From Neurospora crassa OR74A (Eukaryota > Ascomycota > Sordariomycetes > Sordariales > Sordariaceae), in assembly GCF_000182925.2 (NCBI RefSeq), contig NC_026501.1, positions 6,055,917 to 6,119,916 on the forward strand: DNA of 64,000 bases. Reading direction: 5' to 3'. A program made the translations under genes and the position numbers. Shown here in pieces: positions 22,176 through 34,735 of the stretch (positions are counted from its first letter, which is position 1; every line of letters starts with the position of its first letter). The notes below the pieces were generated by a model. That model saw only the letters and a list, made by a program, of their open reading frames with translations. It did no database searches and was not told where the DNA came from.

Positions 22176-23293
22176 GCAACCATTTCAAGGATGTGGGGAT
22201 ACCCGTCTCCTGTTGGCAAAACAGCCGCCGACGCGCGCGGGGTCGTGCAGCCGGGACTGCATCTACATACAACTCCTCAAAGGATTGTTGTGTTTGGCGC
22301 ACCTCATGTGCAAACCCTTGAGGTTGTGGTGGGGAGCAAAGCTGCAAGAGCTGTGAAGCTCTCCCATGCTATCAGCGTCCGTGCCGCGCCCTGACATTTG
22401 TTTTATGCCTTGTGCCGTCTTGACACTGGTAGTTCGAACCCAGAGAACTGGAACCAGCGCAATACCGAGGACCAGCATTGTTCACCTACCTAGTACATTC
22501 AAATCTCTTTAAACTTTTTTATGCGCACCGTGAGAAAGTCAGGAGCTTGTCCTTGGCTGTGTTTCCTATGGTGGTAGTTGTAACTGTGGTAATGATGGTG
22601 TGGTCGCCGTCGTCGGCGGCCGAACGTAACGACGTCAAAACTACTTGCCTAAACTTATATGTCGCAACGACGCCTCACTTAGTGTAGGAGTCGTCAAGGT
22701 CCATCGTCAACGAACAACCTAGATTCAGATCGCCGTTGAGCGGGTTCCTCTTTTTTGTAAAATGGCGTTCTTGAGTTGTCGATTAGATTCGATTCGTCCG
22801 CAGCAGTTCTCATATCGAGAACTAGGATCTGGTGCACTGAATAAGGTAGGCGATGAGCAACCATCCGATCGCTTCCCAACTCTGTTTAGTCTACACTGGT
22901 GTCTAGTGTAGTCTTTTCCTCGCTTGGGGAAGAAGAGATCGTGAAGTATTGAGAAAACTCCGAGCGTATCCAGGGCATCCAAGTCGAACGAGCAAGCGAG
23001 TAACAAGCGGTTGGTAAGCAAATTCTTGTTTGGGAAGGCCGTTGGCGCTGTGTTGTGAACGTGGGAAACCCGGCCGGCCTCCAACCCTGTTAAACTGTAT
23101 GTAGTCGTGTGGAAACCCAGCCGAACCGAATTGGGTCAAGGTACGGCGAAACGGGCGGAATGACTGCTGATGGTTACCGACGCAAGTGCGCAAGTATATA
23201 CTCCGTTGTTGCTGTCGTTCTTGTCGTTAACTTGTCTGTCGCATATTCGTCCGGTCGTCTGGTCATATAGGTATGTCGTCACCGCAGCTGGCT

Positions 23294-23311
23294 CCCCCCC
23301 CCCCCCCCCCC
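23294..23311. repeat. Poly-C tract (18 C) followed by T-rich run
   Basis: Eighteen consecutive C residues are followed by a T-rich run (about 23312-23326), a pyrimidine strand switching from C to T. Confidence 0.9.
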
Positions 23312-26300
23312 TTTTATTTTTTTTTTGGATGACAGAAACCCTGATCAGCGTAACCTCCGCAAGATAAGGGTCCCGTCTCTCGCTGCTGAAGAAGAGTGGG
23401 ACGCGACGAGCCGGTTGGGATTTGTCTCAAACCGACAACTTCCATTTTCGTTCGATGGTTTAAGAAGACCCAGTTTCTCGACAGTGCACACTAACAGTGG
23501 GGGTATGGCCCTGGAGTTAAAAAAGGGGGGACAGTATTGGCCTCGAACACCTGTGACCTGGCAGTCCTTATAAGCCCTTCTCCACTATGAGGTAGCCGTA
23601 CAGGCGGACTTGCGCAAGTCCCCGCCCGTGATCCCGTCTAGGCATGTGGTTCTGTAGGTCATTGAGGCTATTAAAGGCGACGTGGACCAAAATCCTACCT
23701 AGGATATCATAATATGTGCTGAGAGCGCGAGCGTGACCGAAGCGAAGGACGACTACTGTGTGTTTACCGTTTTAAAGTAGCTTAAAGTAAGTGAAGTACA
23801 AATGTCCAAGATCATGTTCGACTATACCAAAAGAGCCCGATTCGAGTCGTGTTCCGCGGAAAGTTTACAGGTTCTCTTGGCGACATGGATACCTGATAAC
23901 ACCAAGTCCTCAAAGACATTGATTCCTTGGCTCGTGCGACTGAAGAAGACTACGACTAGGTACCTATCCATGTCGGACATGTCCAAATCGAGAAAGCCAT
24001 CTTACATCTCGCTTACGCTCTGACAATTGACAATTGGACATCGCATTGCGAAACAACACTGCCTTCGTTCCTTTCCCCAGGTCGCCGAGCTCGGTTGTCG
24101 TGCGCATGCGCTTCCTTCTTCGACACTGCGACACTGCAGAGACAGGACAATGCATATGCAAGCCCAAACGATACAATGTGTGTGTGTTGGGAAATTTGCT
24201 TTTGTGATTCGCTAGCGAAGGCAATGTAATTTCATCAGCGAGCATGCTGCCCCGAGTCCCTGACGAGAACATGATTGAGCCTCTTTGAGCCTCCATGGTG
24301 TCCCGGTGCCTCTCCGGTGCATACCAGAGGGATCTCGAGGGCGCAACTTGACTGGATGAGAAGGAGCAAGTCTAGTAGGGGTGGTGCATGCATGCTGCAT
24401 CACAACAACCTCAACCTCTCGAGAGGAAGGGAACAACAGCATCAATAACAATGGCTGAGACGACGATGGCAGAAGTGCAGTGTGGCGTGAGGAGCCACTG
24501 GGATTATAGAGCGCGGCTATCTACTTGGCATCGGTCGGATGAGATTTTAACATGGCTAGGCATATGGTGTTGGACCATGATCGATATCACTCCCTCGTTC
24601 GGTCGGCGTTTAATGTACCTAGGTAGTGTCTCGGGAGGCAGGACCTTTTCTTTTTGTCTTTTTGTTTTCTTTTTCTTTCCGAGTGGGGGGGATTGGCGTT
24701 CTGGAAAAAGTATCAGACCATCCATGGCATCTTCACTTTTCCGCAGGGAATCTTGAAGCGAGATGTGACGAGGCAGGTGCCGTGTATGTGACTGATCCCC
24801 TCGATAGTACACATGATAGGTACCTTCCATACCTTGCGCGCACGGGCCTCGATTTGCAGCGAGACAAGTTGCAAAGTTTAAGTGAAAGGGTCAAGCGCCC
24901 TCCGCAAGAGCAAGGCAGAGCAGGGGGAGGGAATCGTGGAAAGCGGAGAATACGAGAGTTGGTGATACTGTTGGACGAAAGTTGGATGCTACCGTGCTCA
25001 TGAATCAGGCCAAGTGCGACAGATCACAACAACAACCTTGGCTCCAGCCAAAGGGACCACCGTCACGAGGGCCTCCAGAGTCAGGAATTTGGACTCACAG
25101 GACCTCTCCTATGTACACTACCTATTTGGAGGGGAAAAGGCGTGGGAAAAGCTCCGGTGATATACATATATCAATCTTATTACGTCCCGGTGCAAGGGCA
25201 GGACAGCTCGTTCGAGATTGGTGCAGTTTTGTTCTTGTCAAGTTGCACTGCTGATGCTGTAGATATCCTCTCTCTACTTTGCCTTCCAATTGGACGCTGA
25301 AGAGCTCTCAAGTAACGACAAGAGGGGCAAGGCCAAGCACTTTCTTCGGATGCCTAACAGCAAGGTTCGGTCGTTCGATGAAACCGGGAATTGGTAACAC
25401 CCCCGCCGCCGCCGCAGCGCGTCGTCGTCGTTATTGTTGTTGTTATTGTTTACAATCTCTGCATAGAATAAACTTTACAGAGTATTACTTACTGTTCTGA
25501 ATGCACCATCGTGGTACAAAGCTCAAACACGGCGGACGATCGAATGCACCCGAATCTCGTTTTGGTCAGCCCAGATATGGATGGCACTTTGATATTAAAG
25601 TTATCAGAAGGAAAGGGTTTTCCAATTGCTCCATTCAAGACGACACACTGCAATGCCTCTCTTCGCTTTGGCTCTACACTGCCAACTCATTCGTGCATCT
25701 CTCTAAAATCGTCTCCTTCCTTCTTCATGATACTATCGAAGCGCTTCTTTTTGTTTTTGTTTTTTTCCATTTCTTTTGGGCGAGAAGATGCCTAAAAAAA
25801 GAGGGGACGTCCCCGCTTTGGGTCAGTGATTACTGCGCTTTGACAGGGTTTCCATCAAAATGCATGCAGTCCGGTGTGTGGGGCCATCACGGCTTCCCGC
25901 GAAAAAGAAAACTGCAAATGCCCCACTTCTTTCACCCTGAAACTTTGTCAGAGCTTCCTATTCGCTCCTCACTGTGTACACTTCTAACATCTGAGGACTT
26001 CTCACTTCGTCCTTTCTCATGCTTCTCCTACATACTCACCTTGCACAACATGGAAGCTGGGAGTGCACAATTCGCATTCGATTGACAGAAAACGATTCAT
26101 CAGAGACATCGCAAGAAAGCCACTGAGATTTCACCATCCTCGTTTCGTTCTTTCGGGGCGAGGCCCCCGTTCCCCGCGTGCAGATCCACATACCTCAACC
26201 GAGTAACCTCAACATCACATCCTCACTTTGTGACTCTGCACAAAGCACAACATTGTATACTCTAAAGAACGAATAGTGGTACCAGGTCGCCCAACACAGA

Positions 26301-26737
26301 TAACGGAGTACAGTATGAAGCGGAATAAGCAGGGGAATATCCCCGAGTGGACAAAAGTGTGCAAATTTAAGCTGAGGTGTCCAAAAAGAGCCTCCTGCCT
26401 TTGCCCGTTTCGGCTTCCCAATACGTGGCAGGCCGTGAGCGCATCTCGCTAACTCGATTCGTCTGCCTAGATTCCATGACTCTTTTTGCTTATGTCGCGT
26501 GTAGCATCATGATATTCTACTGCCCAGGTACAGGTGCCTGTCCTGAAAAAAAAGTAATGCCAAAAGTCCATCCAGGTGCGGCAAACATGCTGTTTCCGTC
26601 GAAGCGTTTATCGGGCCGTTCCTCTAAGAAGCATTTTTACTCGTCCCCTTTCCATGTCTGTGGATTTCGTACCTGGTGCCTGACCTGAGCTCTTTTACCC
26701 GCGGCTGCGTCCCTTGCTTATACACGTTGTGTCATTG

Positions 26738-29439
26738 TCATGAATCCAACGCCAAGCTCGAAACGTCTGGATACCTCAAGTCGGCATTCTCTTCCAAAAA
26801 CTCCATCCATCTCTTCAGAAATGTGCTGCCCCTGTTGTAACAAAGGGTCGAGTCAGTCATCAAGCCAAGGTAGAGAATGATGTATGTTGTAAAAGTCCTT
26901 CATGTCTTGTCATTTCCACTTACTTCTTGACTGTCTCCGAGTCTCCAATGACTGTCAACGACCTCTTCGGCCGCGTCATGGCAACGTTCAGCCGTCGTTT
27001 CTCGCCCAAGAAACCGACTTCGCCTTCGTCGTTGCTGCGGACAAGGCTAACGATAACTGCCTCCTTCTCTCTTCCTTGGAATCCGTCCACACTGCCGAGC
27101 TCAATACCGGGAAACTCGTCCTTTAGGGGTGCCAGGATGGAGAGCTGTGATCACGCAAGCACAAAAGAAGAGTTGGTCAGTTGTCAAGGCCGTGTAATGT
27201 GTTTTTCCATGTCGTGGCATGGGTGCACACAACACGTTGTTTCATGCAAAGCATACGGGCTGCCAGGGTAGGCATTTCTTTTCTTCCTCCCAAAAAAAAA
27301 AAGGAACCAAGTAGGGAAAGGGAACAGGCAGGAGCACCAAGAATGAATACGATCAAAGAGGGGGAGAAAAAAAAAAAACTTACCTGAGCATTATACGGCG
27401 TCACAACCGCAATGTCATCCGGTCTGACTCCCGCCTTGATCAGGCCACGCACATGCTGTCTTACAAGCGCCGCCTCCATCTCATTGCTTTTACTCTCGCC
27501 ATGAAGACTTCTAATGACCTTCTTTTTGTCTGTTGATCCGTTACCGTCCAGCTCCTCCTCGTTCTTCTCCGGGAAGTCACCGCCCTGTGTATCAATGAAA
27601 ATCAGTGGCTCGGTGGTGTCGTCATTGGCCTCCACCCCCTCGTACGGCAAGTCCTTGAGCAAGCGCTCCCTGACATGCTCGGCCGCCACCAGCTTAGACT
27701 CGTAAAGCTCGTCCGACGGGAACCGCATAATCTTCTCGTGCATACGGTACTGCGTGGTAAGCATCCTCTTGATTGAGGGGCCATGCAGGGTCAGTAGTCT
27801 GTCAAACAGTGTCGTCTCCAGCGTCTGGCCCTCCTTCTTCTCCTTTGTAGTGGCAGCCCTCGAGTTCAACGATTTGATTGTCGGCGGCAGCTGCAAGTGA
27901 TCACCAGCCAACACCGCCTTCTTCGCCCACAGCAGGGGCACCCAACACTGTGCCTCCAGTGCTTGGCTTGCCTCGTCGATGATCACCACGTCAAACTCCT
28001 CGTTCTTAAGCTGGTATCCCCCCGCGCCATGCAGTGTCGCCAGCACAACTTTGCTCCTGCCTACCAGGTCGCTCACGCATCGCCGCTCCCGCTCACGGTA
28101 CTCCTTGCGCAGCTCCTTCAGCTCTGCGTAGATGGCTCGGCGCTCGCGACCATTGCGCGTCTTGCGGATCGAGGCCTGCTTGGCGTCCATCTCGGCGCGC
28201 ACGTCTTTGACGATGGCCCCGGCGTCCGAGGTCGTGGTGAGAATGTCGAGCGAGTGCGAGAGGACGGAGGGGAGAAGGCGGGCTGGATGGCCGAGGCGGA
28301 GGATGGGCAGTTTGTGTGGCGAGAGTCGCTCGACGATGTTGTCGACGGAGATGTTGGAGGGACCGCAGACGAGGATACGGAGGTCTCGGCGGAGGAGTTG
28401 GAGGATTAGTTCGATCAGAGTGTGTGTTTTGCCAGTCTGTAATGGTGGATTAGACATATAAGCGACTGACTGCGGGGAGGGAACGTATAAACATACCCCG
28501 GGAGGACCATGGATGAGAGCTATCTCCCTCGATGCTAGTGCAAACCTAATAGCATCCTTTTGTGAGTCGTTCAAAGTAGGATCAACCCAATCAATGTTGC
28601 CAACCTCTGGGTCATTAGTTAGATCCGCCGGGACAGGTGAGGGTGATGACTGTCCGAAGAGGACTCGGATGAACATGGAGTGTTCCGACTCGCTCATCTT
28701 CTGAAGCTTCTCCATGGTTCCGTTCATCCTGCAATCACCGTGTTAGCTGAGGTTTGACTGTAATCACCATCAAATTCCTGTTCCCCCAGCCTCTGTTCTC
28801 TTTTTTGGCTTTCCTCTCATCATCCACCAACCCGAATCGACCTCCTCTCCCCAACTCTCACTCTCGCATCAAATCATCGAAAGCTCACCTCCTATAAGTA
28901 ACATCATCAGCCAACTTAACCATCCAAACCCTCCCACTGCCCCCCAAACCCCCCGTCCCAACTACATTCTCCTCCCCCTTATCCTCATCCAGCGCCACAC
29001 CCACCACACCCCTGCCCACCCTCGTCACCACCCCCTTCGCGCCCTTCTTCTCCAATTCCCTGACCTCTCGCTTCTTTGCGCTCCCAGCCGGCTGCTCAGA
29101 CACTACCACGATATCGCCCGTCCGAATTCCATGTTCTGGTAATTCCGGTCCATCATAGCCCCCACCCTTCTGGCCTGACGATGAAGAAGAAGAAGAAGAA
29201 GTGATAGTAACAGTAGCAGAATCGGGCCCGAGTTCCAACACGGTCTTTCCGCCATAGCCGGTCCGCTGGGCATTGACGACTAGGTTGGTCAGGGCCAGGC
29301 CGGCGCGCTGCAGGGCGGTGGGCGTGTGCAGCCCGATGAGCTCGGAGTTCTCAGCGATTTCGGCGGCGAGCTCGGAGGAGAGGAGGGTGAGTTGGGTGGA
29401 GGCGAAGGAGGGGATGTCGACTGTCTGTGAGGGAGCCAT
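26738..29439 (-). CDS. hcs1: Hcs1/IGHMBP2-type superfamily 1B DNA/RNA helicase
   Basis: There are five exons on the complement strand: 28889-29439, 28497-28728, 27384-28436, 26924-27144 and 26738-26831, with introns of 160, 60, 239 and 92 nt, giving 716 residues (yeast Hcs1 is 683). Hcs1 is a 5'-3' helicase found with DNA polymerase alpha; IGHMBP2 is the animal relative. Residues 1-185 form the N-terminal beta-barrel region with a Ser run. Motif I GPPG|TGKT (258-265) is split by intron 2 and rebuilt by splicing. Motif Ia is [15 protein letters not shown]. Motif II is VVIIDEAS with DEAS at 415-418. Others are [32 protein letters not shown] rebuilt at intron 3, and [20 protein letters not shown]. 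Motif VI is [11 protein letters not shown]. The coiled linker (about 332-380) is typical of the Upf1-like group. All motifs look intact. There is no R3H or zinc finger at the C terminus, unlike vertebrate IGHMBP2. Confidence 0.93.
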
Positions 29440-29989
29440 GCTGGTGAGTGGGTGGATGGAAAGAGTGGTGAGGCTCTTGAAATCCGGACACGAGCGGGGC
29501 CGGGAGAAGGGACTGTGGAAATGACAGAAGGCCGCGCCGCCGTTCGGTTACAGTGACTCTGTGCGTCGTTTGGCGGGTGATGGTGTATTATGCTAGACGT
29601 GTGATCGTTGGAAAAGGCGCAAAGCCCACAGTTCAGGTTGCGGTTTGGTTCAATTGAATCGCAAAATTCATGTGAGCATATTGCAGTGGTTTGTTGTCTT
29701 GACGTATTGTTCCTTTCTTGTTAGTGATTTTGGTGGAGTTGCTCGCGAACTGTTAACGATTGAACCCAACGATGCATCTAACCGTGTATTATTCGTTTTG
29801 TAAGAGAGCAAACACCTTCATATCCGCCAAAACAAAGGTCATTCTGGATGATTAATACAATTGCTACTCAACCAAACTCAATCTTTCTTATTCTCATTTT
29901 GATCTTCCTTATGCGTCCCCGTATTCCTAACACAGAACAAAGCACAAAGCGATGGTAACAATTCCTGTAGTAGTTACTGAGCCGCTCCT
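29440..29989. other. hcs1 upstream / next gene downstream region
   Basis: This 550-nt stretch lies between two minus-strand genes. It probably holds the hcs1 promoter and the 3' UTR of the gene at 29990-31053. No coding region is seen. Confidence 0.55.
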
Positions 29990-31053
29990 CTAAGACTGAC
30001 CAGGCTCTCCCAAAACCCGCCATTCCGTGTCACGGTGAATAATATCGTCCCTGCCAATCGGCCTAGTCCCATCGTTCACCACAATAGCCTCGCGATTCCG
30101 ATGTCTAATCCGCTGCTCCTCGGCGCTCGTCTCCTGCGCCCGCGGGGTCCTACCCATGTTAATAGAGAGCAGGAGGTTATAGCGCTCGCCGCTTGTGTCC
30201 ATGAGGTTCAGGTTATCGGCCTGCTCAGCCGCGAAGTCGTCAGCCCCCTCTTGGGACATGAGACCACATCTGACCAGCACCGACCTTCCCGATCCAGTTT
30301 TGCGCACCGCATCCGCAAGCCTCTTGATCTTGTTGTCCCTGTACAGCATATAGTTGTGGAAGTTGCGCTGTCTGTCTTCCTCAGTCCTGCCCCAATTTTG
30401 CCTGGATAGCCAACGCTCAACGAACTTGGAGCGGATCAGCATCTCTGGCCCGTAATGATCGACCAGCTGCTCAAGAAAGATGAAGCACATTTTTTCGGTG
30501 ATATCCCTCAATGGATAATCGTCCCATCCATCATTCTCGAGAACCTCCTGCTCCGGGTCGAGGGAGAGCTCGAGGCACCGGACTATGGCGGAGTATGCTT
30601 TCCAAGTGTGAAGCATGGGGAGAACTCCTTGAAGCCGTGTTAGTGAGTTGGAAACTTTCAAGCAGTGTTGAGATACTCACGAGGGACGCAGATGACAGCC
30701 AGAGCCCTCAAGTTCTTGACACGCTCGTCATAATCTGGACGGGTGATGCCCCAGAGCAACGTCTCCAGGAGGCCGGGGTCATTTGCAGCCCTATCACAGA
30801 TTATCTTGGCAGCCGTCTCCTTGATGGCGTAGTTGTAGTGGCCCAGCAAGGTGTCCAGCGTCTTGAGCTCGAGCGAGTCCTCGGTCTGCTGCGTGATGTA
30901 CTGCGTCTTTGGCGGATTGGGGGTGACAATGGTCTCGTCTCGCCATCTTGTTAGCCAGGTGTTCATGGCGAAGATGATCAAGCTCGCCGTGACGAAGCCA
31001 ATGCCGGTGAAGACGACCCTCTCATCTCGGAGAACCGACGATTGCCAGCCCAT
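29990..31053 (-). CDS. Membrane-anchored conserved fungal protein, helical-repeat-like
   Basis: The exons are complement 30681-31053 and 29990-30627, with a 53-nt intron (GTGAGT...TCAAG), giving 336 residues. I do not recognise a named family. An N-terminal signal anchor spans about residues 13-35 (VVFTGIGFVTASLIIFAMNTWL) and is followed by RWRDE, so most of the chain should sit on one face of a membrane. Residues about 55-220 look alpha-helical and armadillo-like: TLDTLLGHYNYAIKETAAKI, LLETLLWGITRPDYDERVKN, then CLELSLDPEQEV and an acidic WDDYPLRDITEKM. The C-terminal third is charged and rich in Arg, with RHRNREAIVVNDGTRPIGRDD. The gene is divergent from nop14, with 829 bases between the starts. 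It looks like an intact gene; any function would be a guess. Confidence 0.8.
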
Positions 31054-31882
31054 AATAACGGTATGGTGATGAAAGATGATGCTTCAGCATAGGTAGTTTG
31101 ACTTTTATGTGTTGTTTTCTTTTTCTTTTCATCACATCGCGACTTTGAGATTGAGACGGAACACTGAAAAAAACCAAAAATAAAAAAATAAAAAAACCAT
31201 GAGCAGCCCGAGGATGACGATGGAGAGCTTCACTTCTGGTCAGTGGAGTGACACCCGCTGTAGAGCGGGACAGTCTATCCAGGTCCCAAATTTCCCACCC
31301 TAAGCATTTAGTCAAGCATGTATCCCAAGACCTTTGTACTTAACAATACATTCAACTTTTTGGATCCTCCACCAAGAAAATTGGGAATTCTTTTATCTTT
31401 GCAAGTCAAATACTGCTGGGAAACTCCTTTTCGCAACTCAGCTGGCCCAAAAGGGGGCTTTTTGGGTGAAATGCTGCATCCTGGGTTGCAGAGCACATTT
31501 GGTCGAGTGACATGTCTTGAGAACAAAAGAAGTCTGTGCACTTCCTTAAAAGGGTAAGTTTTTGGGACCTGGATAGCATCGCCCGTAGAGCTTCGTCTTT
31601 TAGCAGCTACAGTGCAGCACGGGCAGGCCAGGATGCTTCTGCTGCCCGCGCCTGTGGACAATACTACTTGTATGTAGGTAGGTAACTGCCAAGATTTTAG
31701 AGGTGGAGCATGACGATAAGATAAGCACCCTTCATCACCAAAATTTCTGAGAAGGAACCAACCGCCAAAGACAACCTATTGATTGCTGGTCTTGCGATCG
31801 AACCCGCTTCGCGACGCCCTCCCTCCCTCTTTCTTTCTCAATACTCCCCTGTCAAGTCGACAGTCGAGACATCTCAACAAAC
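31054..31882. other. Divergent promoter region, 29990-31053 gene / nop14
   Basis: This 829-nt stretch lies between two divergent starts. It must contain both promoters. The nop14 side is pyrimidine-rich (about 31815-31845) just before the start. It also holds one copy of a 36-nt sequence partly shared with 43744-43779. Confidence 0.5.
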
Positions 31883-34735
31883 ATGGCCGGGTCTCAGCTC
31901 AAGAGGCTGAAGGCCTCCCTCAAGGACCAAGGCATCATCGGTCCCCAGAGATCCAAGAAGCAAAAGCGCCAAAACGCCCAGGACGCGAAGGCTTCCACCG
32001 ACAAGCGACTCCAGCGCCACGAAGCTCTCGCCAGCATCAGAGAGCAGTTCAACCCCTTCCAGTTCAAGACCAACGCCAGAGGACCCAAGTTCGAGGTCAC
32101 CACCAACAAGCCCCAAAATGATAAACTCGCCAAGGGCATTCAGGGCCGCCCCGGCGTTGCGAAGGCCACCGCTGAGCAGAGGGTTTGTCGATCCCACTCA
32201 GATCGATTTACTGGTTCTGATGCTAACTGTGCCATAAACAGCGACGGGAAACTCTACTGGTTGAAATGCAGAGGCGCAACAAGGTCGGCGGCATTGTCGA
32301 TAGGCGTTTTGGCGAGGACGACCCCAACATGACCCTGGAGGACAAGATGATGGAACGTTTCGCGCGCGAGCAGATGAAGAGCCACAAGAAGAACACCGTC
32401 TTCGATTTGGAGGGTTCCGATGACGAGCAAGAACAGGTCACCCTTACACACGCTGGCAAGACTCTCTTTGACGACGACGACATTGAGGCGGGTCGTGACG
32501 ATTTTGACGAGGACGTTTCCGATATGGAATCCGACGATGAGCGGTCAGCCAGAAAGAAGTTCCTCAAGCGCCTGCGCGCTGAGGAAGAGGCCGCGGAAGG
32601 TGAAGGAGAGGATGGACAACCGGAGAGGAAGAAGACGAAGAAGGAAGTTATGGAGGAGGTTATCGCCAAGTCAAAGGCCTTCAAATACGTAAGGGGCACC
32701 GCTAAGCCGGCTACTTCCACTCATCAGCTAACAGTAATTGCTACAGGAACGACAAGCAGCCAAGGAGGAGGACGACGATCTAAGAGTGGAACTTGACAAG
32801 GAACTCCCAGAATTGCAGTCCCTACTCTTCCAGATGAGACCGAAGGAAACGAAGGACCCCAAGGGCCCCTCCGTTATGGCAGGAATCGACATGGACCAAC
32901 TTGAGAAGGAATACAACATGCGTCTCAAGCAGGCAGCGCGTGAAGCCAGGGCCGAGGTTACCGACAGGACAAAGACCGACGAGGAGAAGGCGGAGGAAGG
33001 AGTTAAGCGTCTCAAAGAGATGGAGGAAAAGCGACTCAGGCGCATGCGGGGTGAGATCGTCTCGGATGACGAGGAGGAGGAGGAGGAGGAGCAGAAGAAG
33101 GGCAGGAAGAAGGGAGACGACCAAGAGGTACAAGACGAGGCCGACGAGGACGAATTCGGCCTCGGCAAGGGTATCAAGCTACGAATGACCGCCACCGAGA
33201 TGGGTCTGGACGACGAAGACGATTTCTTGCTCGAAGACGACCTTATCGCAAGCGGCTCTGAGTTGGATATGGACGAGGACGACATGTCGGACATGGACGG
33301 GAGTGATGACGAGGATGCCTATGATCCTGATGAGGACGAGCTTGTGAATGGTGGTGAGGACGGCGAGTCGAAGGAGGTGGCCACAAAACTTCAAGCTCAG
33401 TCAAAAGGCGGCGACGAGGACGGCATACCCTATACCTTTACATGTCCCGAGAGTCACGAGCAGCTGCTGGAGATCTTGGGCAGCCTTCCCGTGGCCAAAC
33501 TTCCAGTGGCTGTCCAGAGGATCAGAGCTCTTTACCACCCCAAGCTGGACGCGAAGAACAAGGAGCGCCTTGGAAACTTCTCCCGGGCCCTCATCGAGCA
33601 TATCGCTTACCTTGGCGACAACTTCGAGCCCACCTGGTTCCCTACCATTGAGAACTTGATCCGCCACGTCCACTCACTCGCGAAGACCTTCCCGATCGAG
33701 ATATCCAAGGCTTACAGGTCACGGCTTGAGGAGATTAAGGAGGATCGGCCCCTTGCCCTTAGCGTCGGCGACCTTATGCTTCTGACAGCGATTGGCACAA
33801 CCTACCCTACTTCTGATCACTTCCATCAGGTGGTCACCCCTGCGATGCTTTCCATCACCCGTTATTTGGGACAGAAAATTCCCCAGACACTCGCCGACTA
33901 CTCCATTGGTGCTTACCTTTCGATCCTCGCCCTTCAGTACCAATCCTTCTCCAAGCGTTACGTACCAGAATTTGTCAACTTCTGCCTCAACACTCTCTGC
34001 TCGCTCGCTGCTGAGAAGCCCAAGGAAAAGCTTGGTCTGTTCCCCGTTCACGAGCCCGCTGCTGGCATCCGTGTCAAGGGTGCAAGCAAGGTGACCGTCA
34101 GGAAGCTCAACTGCGGTGACTGCCAGCAGCCCAAGAGCGCTCGCTCCACCAGCGACGACTCCGCTCTGAAGGTTGCCATTATCAGCACCATCACCTCCGT
34201 TCTCAGGACTGCTTCCGAAACATGGTGCAAACTCCCCGCATTCTACGAGACCTTCCAGCCCGCCCAGCGCGTGCTCCAACACCTGACAACCAAGTCCAAC
34301 GCCGCCCAGCTCCCTGCAGCCCTCGTCAAGCAGCTTAAGGACGCAACGACAAGCATCTCCCGCCTCCTCCAGCTCGCCCAGGTTTCCCGCAGGCCACTCG
34401 AGCTGCACCACCACAAGCCGCTCGCCATTAAGACGTACGTGCCCAAGTTTGAGGATTCGTTTGACCCCAACAAGCACTACGACCCAGACCGCGAGCGCGC
34501 CGAGCTGGCCAAGCTGCGGGCCGAACACAAGAAGGAGCGCAAGGGCGCACTCAGGGAGCTCCGCAAGGACGCGGCCTTCATGCAGCGCGAGAACCTCAAG
34601 GTCAAGAAGGCCAAGGACGAGGCGTACGAGAAGAAGTACAAGCGCTTGGTGGCGGAGATCCAGGGATCGGAAGGCCAGGCGGCGAACGAGTACGCAAGGG
34701 AGAAGGCGGCGAGGCTCAAGAAGAACAAGAGGTAA
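31883..34735 (+). CDS. nop14: Nop14, SSU processome factor
   Basis: The exons are 31883-32182, 32242-32688 and 32747-34735, with introns of 59 and 58 nt, giving 911 residues (yeast Nop14 is 810). Nop14 is a nucleolar protein of the small-subunit processome, needed for 18S rRNA maturation and 40S assembly together with Noc4, Emg1 and Enp1. Visible features are the basic N terminus MAGSQLKRLKASLKDQGIIG and the NPFQFKT box. The conserved RRNKVGGIVDRRFGEDDP-NMTLEDKMMERF block is just after intron 1. A long acidic region follows, with FDLEGSDDEQ and Asp/Glu runs. A helical C-terminal half holds PYTFTCPESHEQLLEIL, and a basic coiled tail ends RLKKNKR. FEDSFDPNKHYDPDRERAE near residues 815-835 is a family hallmark. 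The upstream gene is divergent; the gene downstream is convergent and 4.9 kb away. Confidence 0.95.

Larger units (their letters stand above)
20390..26737. other. Long intergenic region upstream of the 17506-20389 gene
   Basis: This is a 6.3-kb stretch with no supported protein gene. Its left end (to about 21065) may contain 5' exons or UTR of the gene ending at 17506. A good 5' and 3' splice-site pair (GTAAGC near 20868 to TTGCAG near 20819, minus strand) lies there. The rest holds a CTCGA repeat, an 18-C tract, and GCC/GTC triplets near 25400-25450. Longer open frames (for example 25501-26085) lack any recognisable motif. Confidence 0.5.

Noticed and set aside
25501-26085. 194-codon plus-strand frame
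   Set aside because: No conserved motif, Phe-rich stretch from T tracts, no splice signals supporting a gene.
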